A stretch of 64,000 bases of DNA from NCBI GenBank assembly GCA_037176725.1, contig JAZBRS010000050.1, positions 13,224,001 through 13,288,000 of the forward strand, given 5' to 3'. The notes beneath the pieces were generated by a model. That model was given only the letters and a program-made list of their open reading frames with translations. It did not search any database and was not told the origin of the DNA. Origin of the DNA: Posidonia oceanica (lineage: Eukaryota > Streptophyta > Magnoliopsida > Alismatales > Posidoniaceae). Made by a program: the position numbers and the translations under genes. This document shows positions 30,526 through 41,317 of this stretch, in pieces. The stretch's first letter is position 1; every line of letters starts with the position of its first letter.

Positions 30526-32376
30526 GGGCGAGGGGTCGACGTAGGCAACAGCAGGTTTCGATGAGTCCTTCTTCTTGGGCCTGCTGTTGGTGGTACCGCT
30601 GGTGTTGCTGCTGGTGTTGCTGCTAGTACTGCTGCTGTTGCTGCTGATGGTGGCCTACTTGGCAAACGCAAAGAGCGCCGGGAAGTTGCCACTCCGTAGC
30701 GAACTCTCCACGCGGGTGCCAGCCCGAATTAGTGCAGTGAATGTTGTGACAGGTTGAATGCTGAGCAGAGCCCCGACAGCAGGCTGCGCACCCCTGATCA
30801 CAATCTCGAGGGACTCCTCGTCAGAGGGTCCGTCTCGAACCTGTGAAGCGAGTGCACGCCAGCGGTCGACATACTCCCCAAACGGCTCGCTGGGGTTCTG
30901 CTTTGTTGCAACCAGGTCCGCGCACTTAGGGACCAGGTCCTGGTTGAAGGAATATTGTCCCAGGAACGCCTGGCTGAGGTCGTTCCACATCTTGATGCTG
31001 GCCATATCAAGTGAGGTGAACCACTTGAACGCAGGGCTGGTTAGACTTTTCTGGAACAAGCGGATTAGCAACCTCTCGTCAGCCTGGAGCTGGGCGAGAT
31101 CTCTGCAGTATGCCTTCAGGTGTGCTATTGGATAGCCTCTACCATTATATTTTTCAAAGACCGGGATGCGAAACTTCGGTGGGAGCACCGCCTCTAGGAA
31201 GTAACAGAGGTCCCGAAACTGGTAAGATGGATGGTCTATACCCTGCACTTGTCGAAGCGCTTTCTTCAAAACGGCGAACCTGTCGTCGTTGGATTCTAGA
31301 GCGGCTGCCAAAGGAGGTGGTACAACAGGGGCAGGGGCCACATACGCCACATAGGATGCACCAAGGTGCTCCTCTGGATCTACCATCACATCGCCTGGTG
31401 GAGCGACGGGATGGGCGGCGTATCCGTGCAGATGTGTCGTGTGCGCTGGCATGTATGCAGGGGTAGGGTATTGCTGGTGCAGGGAGTAGGAATAACTAGC
31501 ATGCTGAGTGATAAGTGATGCAGATTGCTGGAGCGTCAACTGCTGCACCGGCACGGTGCCGGGCTGCAGGCCAGAGGGATACTGTGCTCCGACCAGTCCT
31601 AAGGACTGGCCACCAGGTGCTAGAGGAGGATGCTGTGCAGGGTGTTGTGCATATGCAGGAGGCGGAAGCTGAGCCCCCATCGCCTGAGCAGTGAGTAGCT
31701 GAGGCAGGGATCTGGGCGGGGGAGCAGAAGGGAATGCCTGCGACGCGAGAGCAGGTCGCAGTGGAGCCTCGGGAGCAGTAGGAGTGAATGAAGGGCGAAG
31801 AGATAGAGCCATGACCTGTAGTCTCTAGGCAGTCTCCATCAGCTGCTGATACTGCATCATAGGGGACCCGTCAGTAGGTATGCTGAGTTGTAGGATCGGC
31901 GGGGGAGCAGAATCAAGTGACTAGGACACAAACTGTCCATGAGGCGAAGGTCTTAAGGCGAGATTCGCCACAGCAGGGTGAGTGTCAAAAGTGACATTAC
32001 CCTGAGAGGGAGGAGTCTGTGGTGTCTCCAGAGCGCAGGCAGCGGTTACCAAGACAGTCTCGGCAACCGGTTCCGGCAGAGCCTGCCATTGCCCTACAGA
32101 ATAGAGGGGAGGCAGCTGTACCAGAGGAGACATTGGCATAGAGGGGGTCAATGTCGAAGCTGAAGGGACCGAAAGAGGGGCCGCCTCCGGGGCAACAGGG
32201 ACCTGGGAATCACCAACAAACTGGGCCATCGCTGACCAAGAACGGGTGATCACAGGGCTACGAGAGGGGGAAAGAGGACAAATCCTTGGAGGAGCTATAT
32301 TCGCGAAGGCGAAGTAGCTCGGATAGGGATGATCGGAAGTAGGGGTCGCAACAGGGGCATCAGTAAGAGAAGGCAC
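30526..32376 (-). pseudogene. Element B gag, N-terminal and capsid-like part
   Basis: Two open stretches: 31921-32376 (152 residues) and 30655-31812 (385 residues). The first in-frame ATG of the upstream stretch is at 32227-32229 (MAQFVGDSQVPVAPEAA), the probable gag start. The second has a Pro/Gln/His-rich section (GGQSLGLVGAQYPSG) and the capsid-like domain (KKALRQVQGIDHPSYQFRDL, FEKYNGRGYPIAHLKAYCRD, AFKWFTSLDMASIKMWNDLS, GEYVDRWRALASQVRD). An Asn/Ser/Thr-rich linker with stops (30526-30654) leads to the knuckle. Homologous positions are where A and the solo LTR inserted in the left copy. Confidence 0.85.
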
Positions 32377-33408
32377 TCAAGCTCCAGCAAAGGAACTCGC
32401 TCACTGACCTCTGCGCGAAAGGCAAGCAAATAACAAGGGATTTGAACCTGAAAGTTAAATGCAAGTGCTTTGATGTATGACATGAATGCTAATGTATGCT
32501 TTCTAGCATGCTCTCCCTCACCAATCTAGGGTGTCCTAGTAGGTAGTCTGCTTCAGACGCTCATGGGTGTACAGATCGCCGACTCAGGCTAGAAAAAGTA
32601 GGTCCCACGTCTTAAACCCGGCCCAAAGCTCAGGTGGTGACGTGGTGGTGCGTAGGTGGCCTTGACCCTACCAGAAGCATGGGTCATACCCTCCACTAAC
32701 ACCGACACGACCCCCTGACAAGGGGGGACAGACCGATCTACTCACACCATGCCAAAGCGTTGGGGGCGAGAGACCGGGACTATCCTTCTTAAACTGTAGG
32801 TGGACTCAGATGAGAAGAATTAATGCCCTATATGATGCTTTATGCAAATGCTTCGCGTTTTATCTTGCGCATTTTATTAACTCAAGGGGGTGCGGGTGTA
32901 TTGCAGTCTCTACTTGCTCCTAGAGGTTCTTTCTACTTGCCGTTTTTAGTTAGCAGCGGGGGAAGCAATCAGTCTCTAATTGTCCTTAGGCTTAATGCAA
33001 AAGAGGAAGAAAATCACCCAAACATGGCAAGCAAGCAGCACAAATCATTGCAAAAGGCATGCGCATGGTATGTGCTAGTACTGTGAGCATGATAGTGAAG
33101 GAAAAGACACTCATCATAGCAAAAGGCAAGTATGCATAGTATGTGTAGGTGCAGTGGCATTGCATTGGTGTAATAGAAAGCATTCTTCATTCAAAAGGCA
33201 TGCATGGTGTGCCAAGCAAATATTTAGACAAGCAAAACGCTGGAAATAAAGCAAGGAAAAAAGCTAGTAAAAGAAGTGAGTAAATGCAGGTAAGCATGTA
33301 ATAAAGCATGTAAAGGAGTAAAGTAGGTAATAAAGCATGTAAACAAGCAAGGCAGGCAAACAGACAATGCATACAAAGGCAAAAGGCAGGCGAAAAAGTA
33401 GGCGGCAT
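32377..33408 (-). other. Element B right copy leader, PBS missing
   Basis: No coding frame; collinear with 13531-14606. At its LTR end the sequence runs AGGCGGCAT directly into the LTR (TGTAGTAATCC at 33409). The left copy has about 50 bp more here, including the PBS. The right copy therefore could not prime minus-strand synthesis in the usual way. Confidence 0.75.
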
Positions 33409-36400
33409 TGTAGTAATCCTGAATTCTGATCGTCCATGCACGATATCAAAGCTTGCGTGCACCGATCAAAATAGGCTCACTATATGCAGCAGGATCTGAG
33501 GGAAGAAACTTGACTCGGAAACACTGGCAAAAGAAGGAAAAAGAAATGATAAGACAAATCGGAATCGCCACTGTAGTAATCCTGAATTCTGATCGTCCAT
33601 GTACGATACCAAAGCTTGCGTGCATCGATCACAATAGGCTCACTATATGCGACAAGATCCGAGGGAAGAAACTTGACTCAGAAACGCTGGCAAAAGAAGG
33701 AAAAAGAAATCATAAGACAAATCGGAGTCGCCACCAGGTTTATTAAATTGGGAGACAGGGAAAACCGAGGGTAAAGCATGAAAAGACATGCAAAACCAGA
33801 TGCAAAGAGGGGGCAACGGGATGCGATGCAACACAATGTGATGCTATGCTATGTTATGCTATGACTCGTGCCTAGGATGAAGGAAAGGTCGATGTGGGCC
33901 AAGAGAAAGGGCAAGGACTCCTGTTACGAATGGGGAAGGTGTTAGGCACCCCCGATACGTTCGAGAGTCGGTCTTTCTTAGGCAATCTCGCTCGCTAATG
34001 CAGGGATATGCTAGCCTAATGCCTAAATGCAATGAATGTCTGATTGCTATGCATGGGAAATAAACGTGCTATCTATGTGCTCAGCAGCACTGCTAGTGTT
34101 CCGAATTGGGCAAACCCTGGTTCGTGAGAACTCCTAGGCAGTAAGCATCATAGCCCTAATGCAAATGCTGGCGATAAAACAAAACTGCAAGGAAAACCAG
34201 GCAATGCAAGCGACATGCAAGGGGCAAAGCAAAGCGGGCACGGAAAACGGTGCGAGTGCGGAAAACGATGCAAAGGCACTGAAAACAATGCAAAAGCACG
34301 GAAAACAAGGCGAAAGCGAGGTGCGAAGCCAAAATAGGGGTTAGGCAGCATGCATGGGGGTAGCAGTACACATCAGGAGCAATAAAACGCGGAAAACGAC
34401 GAACAAAGCGAAATCGGCATTTTAAATTCACATTTAGCCAACTGCAAGCGTTGGACGGTGGCAACTCTGGCGTGCAACGTTGGACGCTGGCATTGCTGGC
34501 ATCCAACACCTGCTGGAGGCAAACAGCATGCAATTTTCAAAAAAAAAGGATGCATTCTAACTATTTGAATGCGATGCAGATGCAGAAATGCAGTGGGATA
34601 GGTGCATGACATGTAGGGCAAACATGGTAACAAAACAAAAGCAGATTCAAAGCTAGGGGCAAGCTAAGATTAGCAATTGAAACAAGCTGGGTGTTGGACA
34701 CCTTGGGCAGGACGTCCAACGTTAGACACCAGAGTGACAGGCGTCCAACACAGGCCAGAAGACAGGAAACCAGAAAAGCATACAGAGGGCAAATAAAAAT
34801 TATAAACATGCATTTGGGCTACTGAGAGCAAACTTAAGGTAGACATGCAAGCCAAGATCACATAAAAAATCAAAAAGAACCACAGCTACAACATGTGCCA
34901 GGCAAAGAGCTCAACCAGAGCATTGGATGCGAGCTGAACTGGCGTCCAATGTTGAACACCAGGAACAGCATCGTACAACACACTGGGTGGCACAAACCAA
35001 CAAGAACTTGCATAAAAGATAGCATATGATCTATGAAAGCTGAAGAACAATTGCAATGAAGACTAAGCATGCATATAAACACATGAATCATGCAAACAAA
35101 TAGATCAGAGCACCATGCAAACATCTAAAAGCAAAGCAGATGAACAGGAACGTTAGACGCTGGTGACAGTAGCATCCAACATAGGACACTGAAGTCCCCG
35201 GCATCCAACGCCTACAGAATGCAAACCCACCTGTGAAAAGGGGGAGCTCAGCTCTAAACGCCATCTAACATACATGCAAGCTACTAATGACATGCCAGAT
35301 TGAGGAAAAGCATTCATGGCAAGCATATAGTCTATGAGAAAAAATAGAAAGAGAGCATGCATTAGAGTGAAGGATAAAAAACCGATAGAAAATAGCATGC
35401 AACTTGAGAAGGAATTGGAAAGCCTAAGCATGGTTGCCACAGGGGCCAAGCGTCACTAAGCATACACGGATCATGAATAAATATCAAAAAGAGGCAAGGT
35501 GCAAGCATGGTAGCAAAATAAAGCTAACAGACATGTTGGACGCTGGATGAACCAGCGTCCAACGTTGGACGTGGCTCACCCAGGCGTCCAACGCAGGCAG
35601 ACAGCAAGATTGACTAAGACATGCAAAAAAGATTTAAGCATGAATCCAAACAAAGAAGTAGGCATGGCATAGCATCTGAAAACAAGTAAAGAAGGCATGC
35701 AGCATAGACTCACAAAAAAGCAATAGCACAGCATGGCAAGCTTTAAAGCAAGAGCAAAGGCAAACAAGGCAAGACAGGGTGTTGGACACTGGCTACGGCC
35801 GCGTCCAACGTTGGACGCACCAGCCTAGGCATCCAATAGACTGAAGATCCTCCTGGCCAAAAATGGCAGCCATATGGATCCAAAACCTCAAGGAAAACTT
35901 GCTAATAAGCAAGAGTGATTGACAACAAGCATGGTGATATGCTTGGTGACAAGATTAGGCGGGTGGATTGCTCCACCCACCTCCTCCTCCTCGCGGCCGG
36001 AAAGCCAAGGCGAGGAGGGGTGTGTGTAGTGCAAAAATGCATGGAAAGCATGGGGAAACATTCAAACTATCATGCACAAGCCTAAGGGATGGGTAACCAA
36101 CCTATGCGCGGCCTGGAACGTTGGTTCGAGCTTCTTCACCGGTGCTGTGGAAGTCAGCAGCAGGCGTACTCCGGCGAGGTCTCGCGGCTAGCTGGGGGCA
36201 CAGAAGAAGGTGGCGAAAGGTCGAGAGTGGAGGTGGATAATCGCTCTACACTCTGGAGTGGTCGAATTTCCTCTCTAGCAAGTGTGGTGACTGGTGCCAA
36301 GGGCGAAAGGTGGCTGTTTTGTGAAGTGGTGCATGGGTTCAAGTGCAGGTGGCAAAGGTTTGCAGAGGAGTTGGCAGGCTTTGCAGGTAATGGCAGAGGC

Positions 36401-36995
36401 TCTGGGTGAGGGGAAGGCACGAGGAATGTCAGGCGAGGCAGGTGGGCATGTCAGATGACCGGCAAAGTCGTGGCGGTGGCAGGAGAAGCGACTGATTGGC
36501 AATGAGGGTGGAGAGAGCGTAAAATGGGCTAGGGTGGAAGAGATGGCTAGTAAGTGCACTTACTCGACCTTGGAAGCTAGTGGGTGGCCTGGAGTGCAAG
36601 AGGGGACGGGTAGTAAGTGCGGAGGGGTGGTGGAGTGGATGGGAGGTGAGCTGAAGGTGGCAGAGCAACCGCTGCTGTAACCGAGTCGTTGGACGCTAGA
36701 GCAGAAGGCGTCCAACGTTGGACGCTAGCATAGGGCGCGTCCAACGTTGGACACTGCCTATTCCAACGCACAACACACCCAGGAGGCAAAAGACTGAAAA
36801 TGGACTTGGGCTTGGGCTTAAAAGGTTTAAAAAAAGTGTAAAAAGGCTTGGGTTAAGGCTTTAGGGTTTAGGTGAGGTTTTAGGTTTCGTTTTGGGGAGA
36901 AATGGGTTAGTCTGAAAAGGAGTGCCATCCCTGAGTCCAAACGAGCCTACAGGAGAAATCACCAACTTCCAGGTTGTCAGAATGGGGTGTCTACA
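33409..36995 (-). repeat. Element B right (5') LTR, 3587 bp
   Basis: The sense strand starts TGTAGACACCCC at 36995 and ends GGATTACTACA at 33409. It has the same architecture as the middle LTR: a 163-bp end duplication (33409-33571 and 33572-33734), R block (33903-33990), AAAACGATGC repeats (34225-34320) and GCGTCCAACGTTGGACGC-type palindromes (around 34477, 35555, 35802, 36707). Much of it differs from the middle LTR by several percent, but about 546 bp (35175-35719) is identical to 16335-16879. Its right edge abuts the gag of C. Confidence 0.92.
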
Positions 36996-38107
36996 CCTGC
37001 TGCACTGCCGCCCCGGCCATCGCCTCAGCTACTCTCTACTCCAGTGATAGGGGCGCAGCCTCCGCCCTCTGCATACACACCATTCACTACACAACATGAA
37101 CCTCCGCCACGTGGTAGCCGACCCCTTGGGTTGGTTAAAGCACAACACTTTTCTGGCCCACTGCAGCAGCTGCTGCTCCCTCAATCTCCACCACTCACTG
37201 CACACTACCATGCTTACCCTTACCTTGTGCATTAGCATGTTCCTTCCCCTGCATACATAGCACCAGTTACCGCACCCACTGTACCCTTGCAAGGATACGT
37301 CGGCCATCACGTCGTGCCACCAGGCGATGCGATGGTGGATTTGGAGGAGAACCTTGGTGTGACCTAATTGGCGTATGTGATCCCTGCACCCGCTACCCCA
37401 TCACCTTCGACAGCAAATCCAGAGTCCAACGACAACAGGTTTGCCATTCTAGAGAAGGCACTTCGTCAAGTGCAGGGCACGGACCTCCACTCCTACCAAT
37501 TCTGGGACCTCTACTGCTTTCTAGAGGCGGTGCTCTCACTGAAATTCCGTATCCCGGATTTTGAAAAGTATAATGGTAGAGGCTGCCCCATCGCCCATAT
37601 GAAGGCATATTGCGAAGACCTTGCTCATCTTCAGGCTGATGACAGGTTGTTGATTCTCCTATTCCAGAAAAGTCTTACTGGCCCGGCCCTCCAGTGGTTC
37701 ATATCACTTGATATGACCACCATCAAGACTTGGGACGACCTTGGCAGGGCGTTCCTAGAGTCGTACTCCTTCAACCTCGACTTGGTCCCTAAGTGCGAGG
37801 ACCTTGTCGCCCTTAAGTAGAGAACCAACGAGCCATTCGGGGAGTACATCGGCCGTTGGTGCGCCCTTGCCTCGCAAGTTCACGATAGACCCTCTGATGA
37901 GGAATCTATCGAGATTGTGATCCGAGGCGTGCAGCCATCTACTGGGGCTCTGCTTGCCATCCAGCCTGTCACTAACTTTGCATTACTGATTCGGGCTAGC
38001 ACTCGTGTGGAGAGCTCCCTTCGGAGCGACAACTTTCTAGCACTCTCCGTCTTCGCCAAGCAGGCCGCCTCCTCCAACAACAGCCATGGCAGCAGCGGTA
38101 GCAACAC

Positions 38108-38139
<32 letters not shown>

Positions 38140-38675
38140 CCAGGAGGAGGGATCCTCCGCGGACTACTGTGGCGTACGTCGACTCTTCTGCCACTCCCAT
38201 TCACATGGTGGCTCCGCCTGGTCCGAATCAGGTAGTTTATGCACCCACACCTAGTGCACCTCACACACCACAGATCACCACCACCACCCGACTAGTCTAC
38301 CTAGCCGCACCGATCTGGCGAGGATGGCACCAAGGGCAGAGACGACCTCACCATCAGCACCGCTTCACTCAGCTAGTGGAGCCACTGTGTGTCGCCTTCC
38401 CCAAGGTTGCGTTGCTCCTCACGCTCCCCGAGGTCCACCCACCACCGAACCCTCTTCTAGGGTGGTATAGGACGGATCAGTTCTGTGACATTCATCGAGT
38501 TGTCGGGCACTCGACAAATAGTTGCTTCACTCTACGGGGCACCGTGTAGGATCTAATTGACCGAAAAGTCATCAGTATCAGCACACAGGAGGCAGCATCA
38601 ACATCCACCCCTCCATCAGCATCTTCCCCTGCATTAGAGTCAGCACCCCCCAATCCAAGCATTGTCCACCTACCC
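36996..38675 (+). pseudogene. Element C gag, N-terminally truncated by element B
   Basis: It begins in frame at the B junction (PAALPPRPSPQLL), aligning with B gag at PPRSLPQLLTAQ. The first 5 bases, CCTGC, are the candidate target duplication of B. It includes the capsid-like domain (ALRQVQGTDLHSYQFWDLY, FEKYNGRGCPIAHMKAYC, ALQWFISLDMTTIKTWDDL), a TAG after LVALK (37818-37820), GEYIGRWCALASQVHD, an Asn/Ser-rich linker and the knuckle FCDIHRVVGHSTNSCFTLR near 38485-38540. A TAG follows at 38547-38549. The missing N-terminus, leader and 5' LTR of C should lie left of element B, outside the window. Confidence 0.85.
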
Positions 38676-40667
38676 TTGCCGGAGCATTTTGGCCCGGGAG
38701 GCGCGGGGACCTCAGGTGTACATTCTCTCTTCCCCTCTAGGTCCGCTATGCCTTCTGATCTTATTCAAGACATTTCCGAGCCTTTCCCTTCTGCTCTCTA
38801 TCATACGGCACTTGCCGGTTCCGAGTCGAGGATTCACATGATCCGATTAGACGCCAAGCCGAAGCGCACTGCCGCGAGGCCCACCATGCAACCAGAGGCT
38901 CAACCCCCCATTTGCCTGCAAGCCAAGCCCCAACCAGAGCCAACACAGCCTCCCCAGCAACATCCCTTACCTCTCCACCATCCAGCAAATACCCCGGCAG
39001 CCCCTCTCGAACTCGCAGCTCGTGCTCCCCTGGTAGTCAACCTGACCAGGGATACCCACCACGTTCCATACGATTACGCCACAGATATGTGCGTGGACGT
39101 CACGCGGTCGAGGAGGGTCTACAGACCCGCAGCTCCAGTAGCCAGGCCTAAGCCCCTAGAACCTACTCCACCAACAGGCCAACTTATGCCACCAAGCCAA
39201 CCACCAGCAGACCAATCCTCTGGTCCCACCTCTGCAGAACCCTCTACTAGAGCCACTACCTCCACCTCCAAAAAAGACCAACCTTCAGCTGATATCACGG
39301 CCCAGCTGAAAAAAGTCAAGGCTAACAACTCCATTTGGGACCTAATTCATTCATCCCGCGAACATCGAAAAGCTTTTCTCTGCGTGTTCCAAGCCGCCCA
39401 TGTGTCCCAATCCATCGAACCTGCAACCCTGGAGAATATGCTGGGTATGATCGCGGAGCCGCAGGTCATCTCTTTCTCGAGTGATGAACTGCCTCCGGTG
39501 GGGACTAACCACAATCAACCCCTAATTATCACGGTGCAGTTCAAAAGTTTTCGCATTCCCCTCTCGCTGATTGACAATGGGTCAGACCTTAACATCTGTT
39601 CCCTGCATACAGCACTCAAGTTCGGATTCAAAGCCGAGGACATCACGCCAGCCATGAAGGAAATGACCTCTTTTGACAATACGCATCATGACTCTTTGGG
39701 GATTCTAGTTATTCCTCTTTCTATTGGCTCGGTCGTATTCGATGTAGAATTCTACATCGTCGACTTAGAGCCCTCTTTTAATCTCCTGCCTGGGCGCCCT
39801 TGGCTGCACAAGCATCAAGTGATCCCTTCGACCCTCCATCACTTGGTTAAGTTCCGCTGGGGCAATGACGTTGTTGTTGTCATGGCAGAAAACTTTGATA
39901 AGGAGCCGGTCGAGGTGGTCTCTTCTGTCTCCCAGCAGACTGTCCAATTTGATCCTAAGCCCTCAAATGTCATGTTCTGGGTTAACCGGTTTGAGCTGGT
40001 TAACTATATCCTTGATCTTGAATGTGTCAGCTCTCGAGCCGTTCATTGTAACCCTTCCCGGATGGTCGAGAACATTTGCCGCAGATGGGGCTACGTGAAG
40101 GGAACGCCACTTGGGCGACATGGCCAAGGGATCACTAAGCCAGTTACAGCTAAGGAAAGAAGAGATTTTGAAGGTCTGGGGTATGAATGGCCGCCCCGCG
40201 ATAGTGAGCGCCTGCACTCAAGGAATCGGAAGCTCATGATCCATCGGGACCTCACTAACTTTGTCAGTGCAGGTGTTCTTGACCCGAATACGAGCCTAGC
40301 CTCAGCCCAGCGAGTACCATGCAAGAGCCCCCCACTGCCGATAGAGGAGTGGGTCTGCATAGAAGACTACTACTCAGATGGGGAGCAGTCTGGCACAGTG
40401 AAAGTAGCCTGGACCAACAAGGAACTCCAGTCCAACCCTGCAACATCCCAGTCAGTTTGCCTGGCCCTTCCCTCTACTGATATAGTGGCAGATTCAGCAA
40501 GCTCTGTGTCAGGGATGACAATTTCTCCCCCTTTTATAGCTTCATCAATGCCTTTGATAGCTACATCGACAGCTCCAGAGTCAGGAGCACACCTTCAGGC
40601 ACTAGCCACCTGTCCACTCGCGGCCGCAGCCGCACCAGCACAGAGGTTACCATCTCTGGCGGCATAG
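38676..40667 (+). CDS. Element C protease with D-N-G site and G-patch (663 residues open)
   Basis: Order: a Pro-rich linker; HHVPYDYATDMCVDVTRSRR; SIWDLIHSSREHRKAFLCVF (about residue 225); a retropepsin core with IPLSLIDNGSDLNICSLHTA (about residues 290-310, triad D-N-G), FDNTHHDSLGILVIPLSIGS and FNLLPGRPWLHKH; then the G-patch WGYVKGTPLGRHGQGITKP ... FEGLGYEW (about residues 470-505). These are followed by DLTNFVSAGVLDP and EEWVCIEDYYSDGEQSGTV. The upstream end is bounded by a stop, and the frame ends at TAG 40665-40667. The order protease then G-patch matches D and explains the broken versions in B. Confidence 0.85.
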   Translation: MPEHFGPGGAGTSGVHSLFPSRSAMPSDLIQDISEPFPSALYHTALAGSESRIHMIRLDAKPKRTAARPTMQPEAQPPICLQAKPQPEPTQPPQQHPLPLHHPANTPAAPLELAARAPLVVNLTRDTHHVPYDYATDMCVDVTRSRRVYRPAAPVARPKPLEPTPPTGQLMPPSQPPADQSSGPTSAEPSTRATTSTSKKDQPSADITAQLKKVKANNSIWDLIHSSREHRKAFLCVFQAAHVSQSIEPATLENMLGMIAEPQVISFSSDELPPVGTNHNQPLIITVQFKSFRIPLSLIDNGSDLNICSLHTALKFGFKAEDITPAMKEMTSFDNTHHDSLGILVIPLSIGSVVFDVEFYIVDLEPSFNLLPGRPWLHKHQVIPSTLHHLVKFRWGNDVVVVMAENFDKEPVEVVSSVSQQTVQFDPKPSNVMFWVNRFELVNYILDLECVSSRAVHCNPSRMVENICRRWGYVKGTPLGRHGQGITKPVTAKERRDFEGLGYEWPPRDSERLHSRNRKLMIHRDLTNFVSAGVLDPNTSLASAQRVPCKSPPLPIEEWVCIEDYYSDGEQSGTVKVAWTNKELQSNPATSQSVCLALPSTDIVADSASSVSGMTISPPFIASSMPLIATSTAPESGAHLQALATCPLAAAAAPAQRLPSLAA

Positions 40668-41317
40668 TCAGTCGAATCAGGCGACATTGGGACTCGGCCC
40701 GCCTCATCAGCAGCACCACAACCAAAGTAGGTGGCTCCATCAGCCATACAGCCGTCAGCTTTAGCAGATCCAACCTTGTAGTGGGCCCCCATGGCCGATA
40801 CAGCGAGACAACCACCATCACTCACGGGTGACGGTGCTTTGTCTCCTAGCACAACCGTCCAGCTGTCGGACCTCCAGAAGAGCACCTCTACCTCCCCTCC
40901 AACCACAGCACTGACCCTATCAGCGTAGCAGCCAGTCGCAGCACTGGCCAGCCTGTTTGCGTCCCTGATTGCCACAGTACCGTGATCGGCCGCACCAGGA
41001 GATCAGCCAGCCAGCCAGCAGCAGAGCAGGTGCCCCAGGCAGTGGTGTGCCTAGCAACTAGAGTAGACCCCGTAGGCGAAGGAATCACCGGGCAAGACTC
41101 TGAAGAGGCCGTCTGTGCCTACTACGTCGACACACCCTCAGATGACGAGGGAGGTGCGACTGTAGAAGCCCTGGTGGATGATATGCTCGGAGACTTGGAA
41201 CTACTCTTCCAAGAACAACTCACGGCATTGGCTGAAGACGCCGCCGAGCAACAGGTGTTGAGGAAAGGGAAAGCCGTGGCCACGGATCCCTCCCCGCCGT
41301 AAGACCATTCCTCAATC
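40668..41317 (+). pseudogene. Element C linker after the G-patch, decayed
   Basis: Ser/Ala/Pro-rich in the frame of the upstream part but with five or more stops. From 40982 an open part includes CAYYVDTPSDDEGGATVEAL and a Leu/Glu helix DMLGDLELLFQEQLTALAED, homologous to the linker of B and D. No enzymatic motif. Confidence 0.65.
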
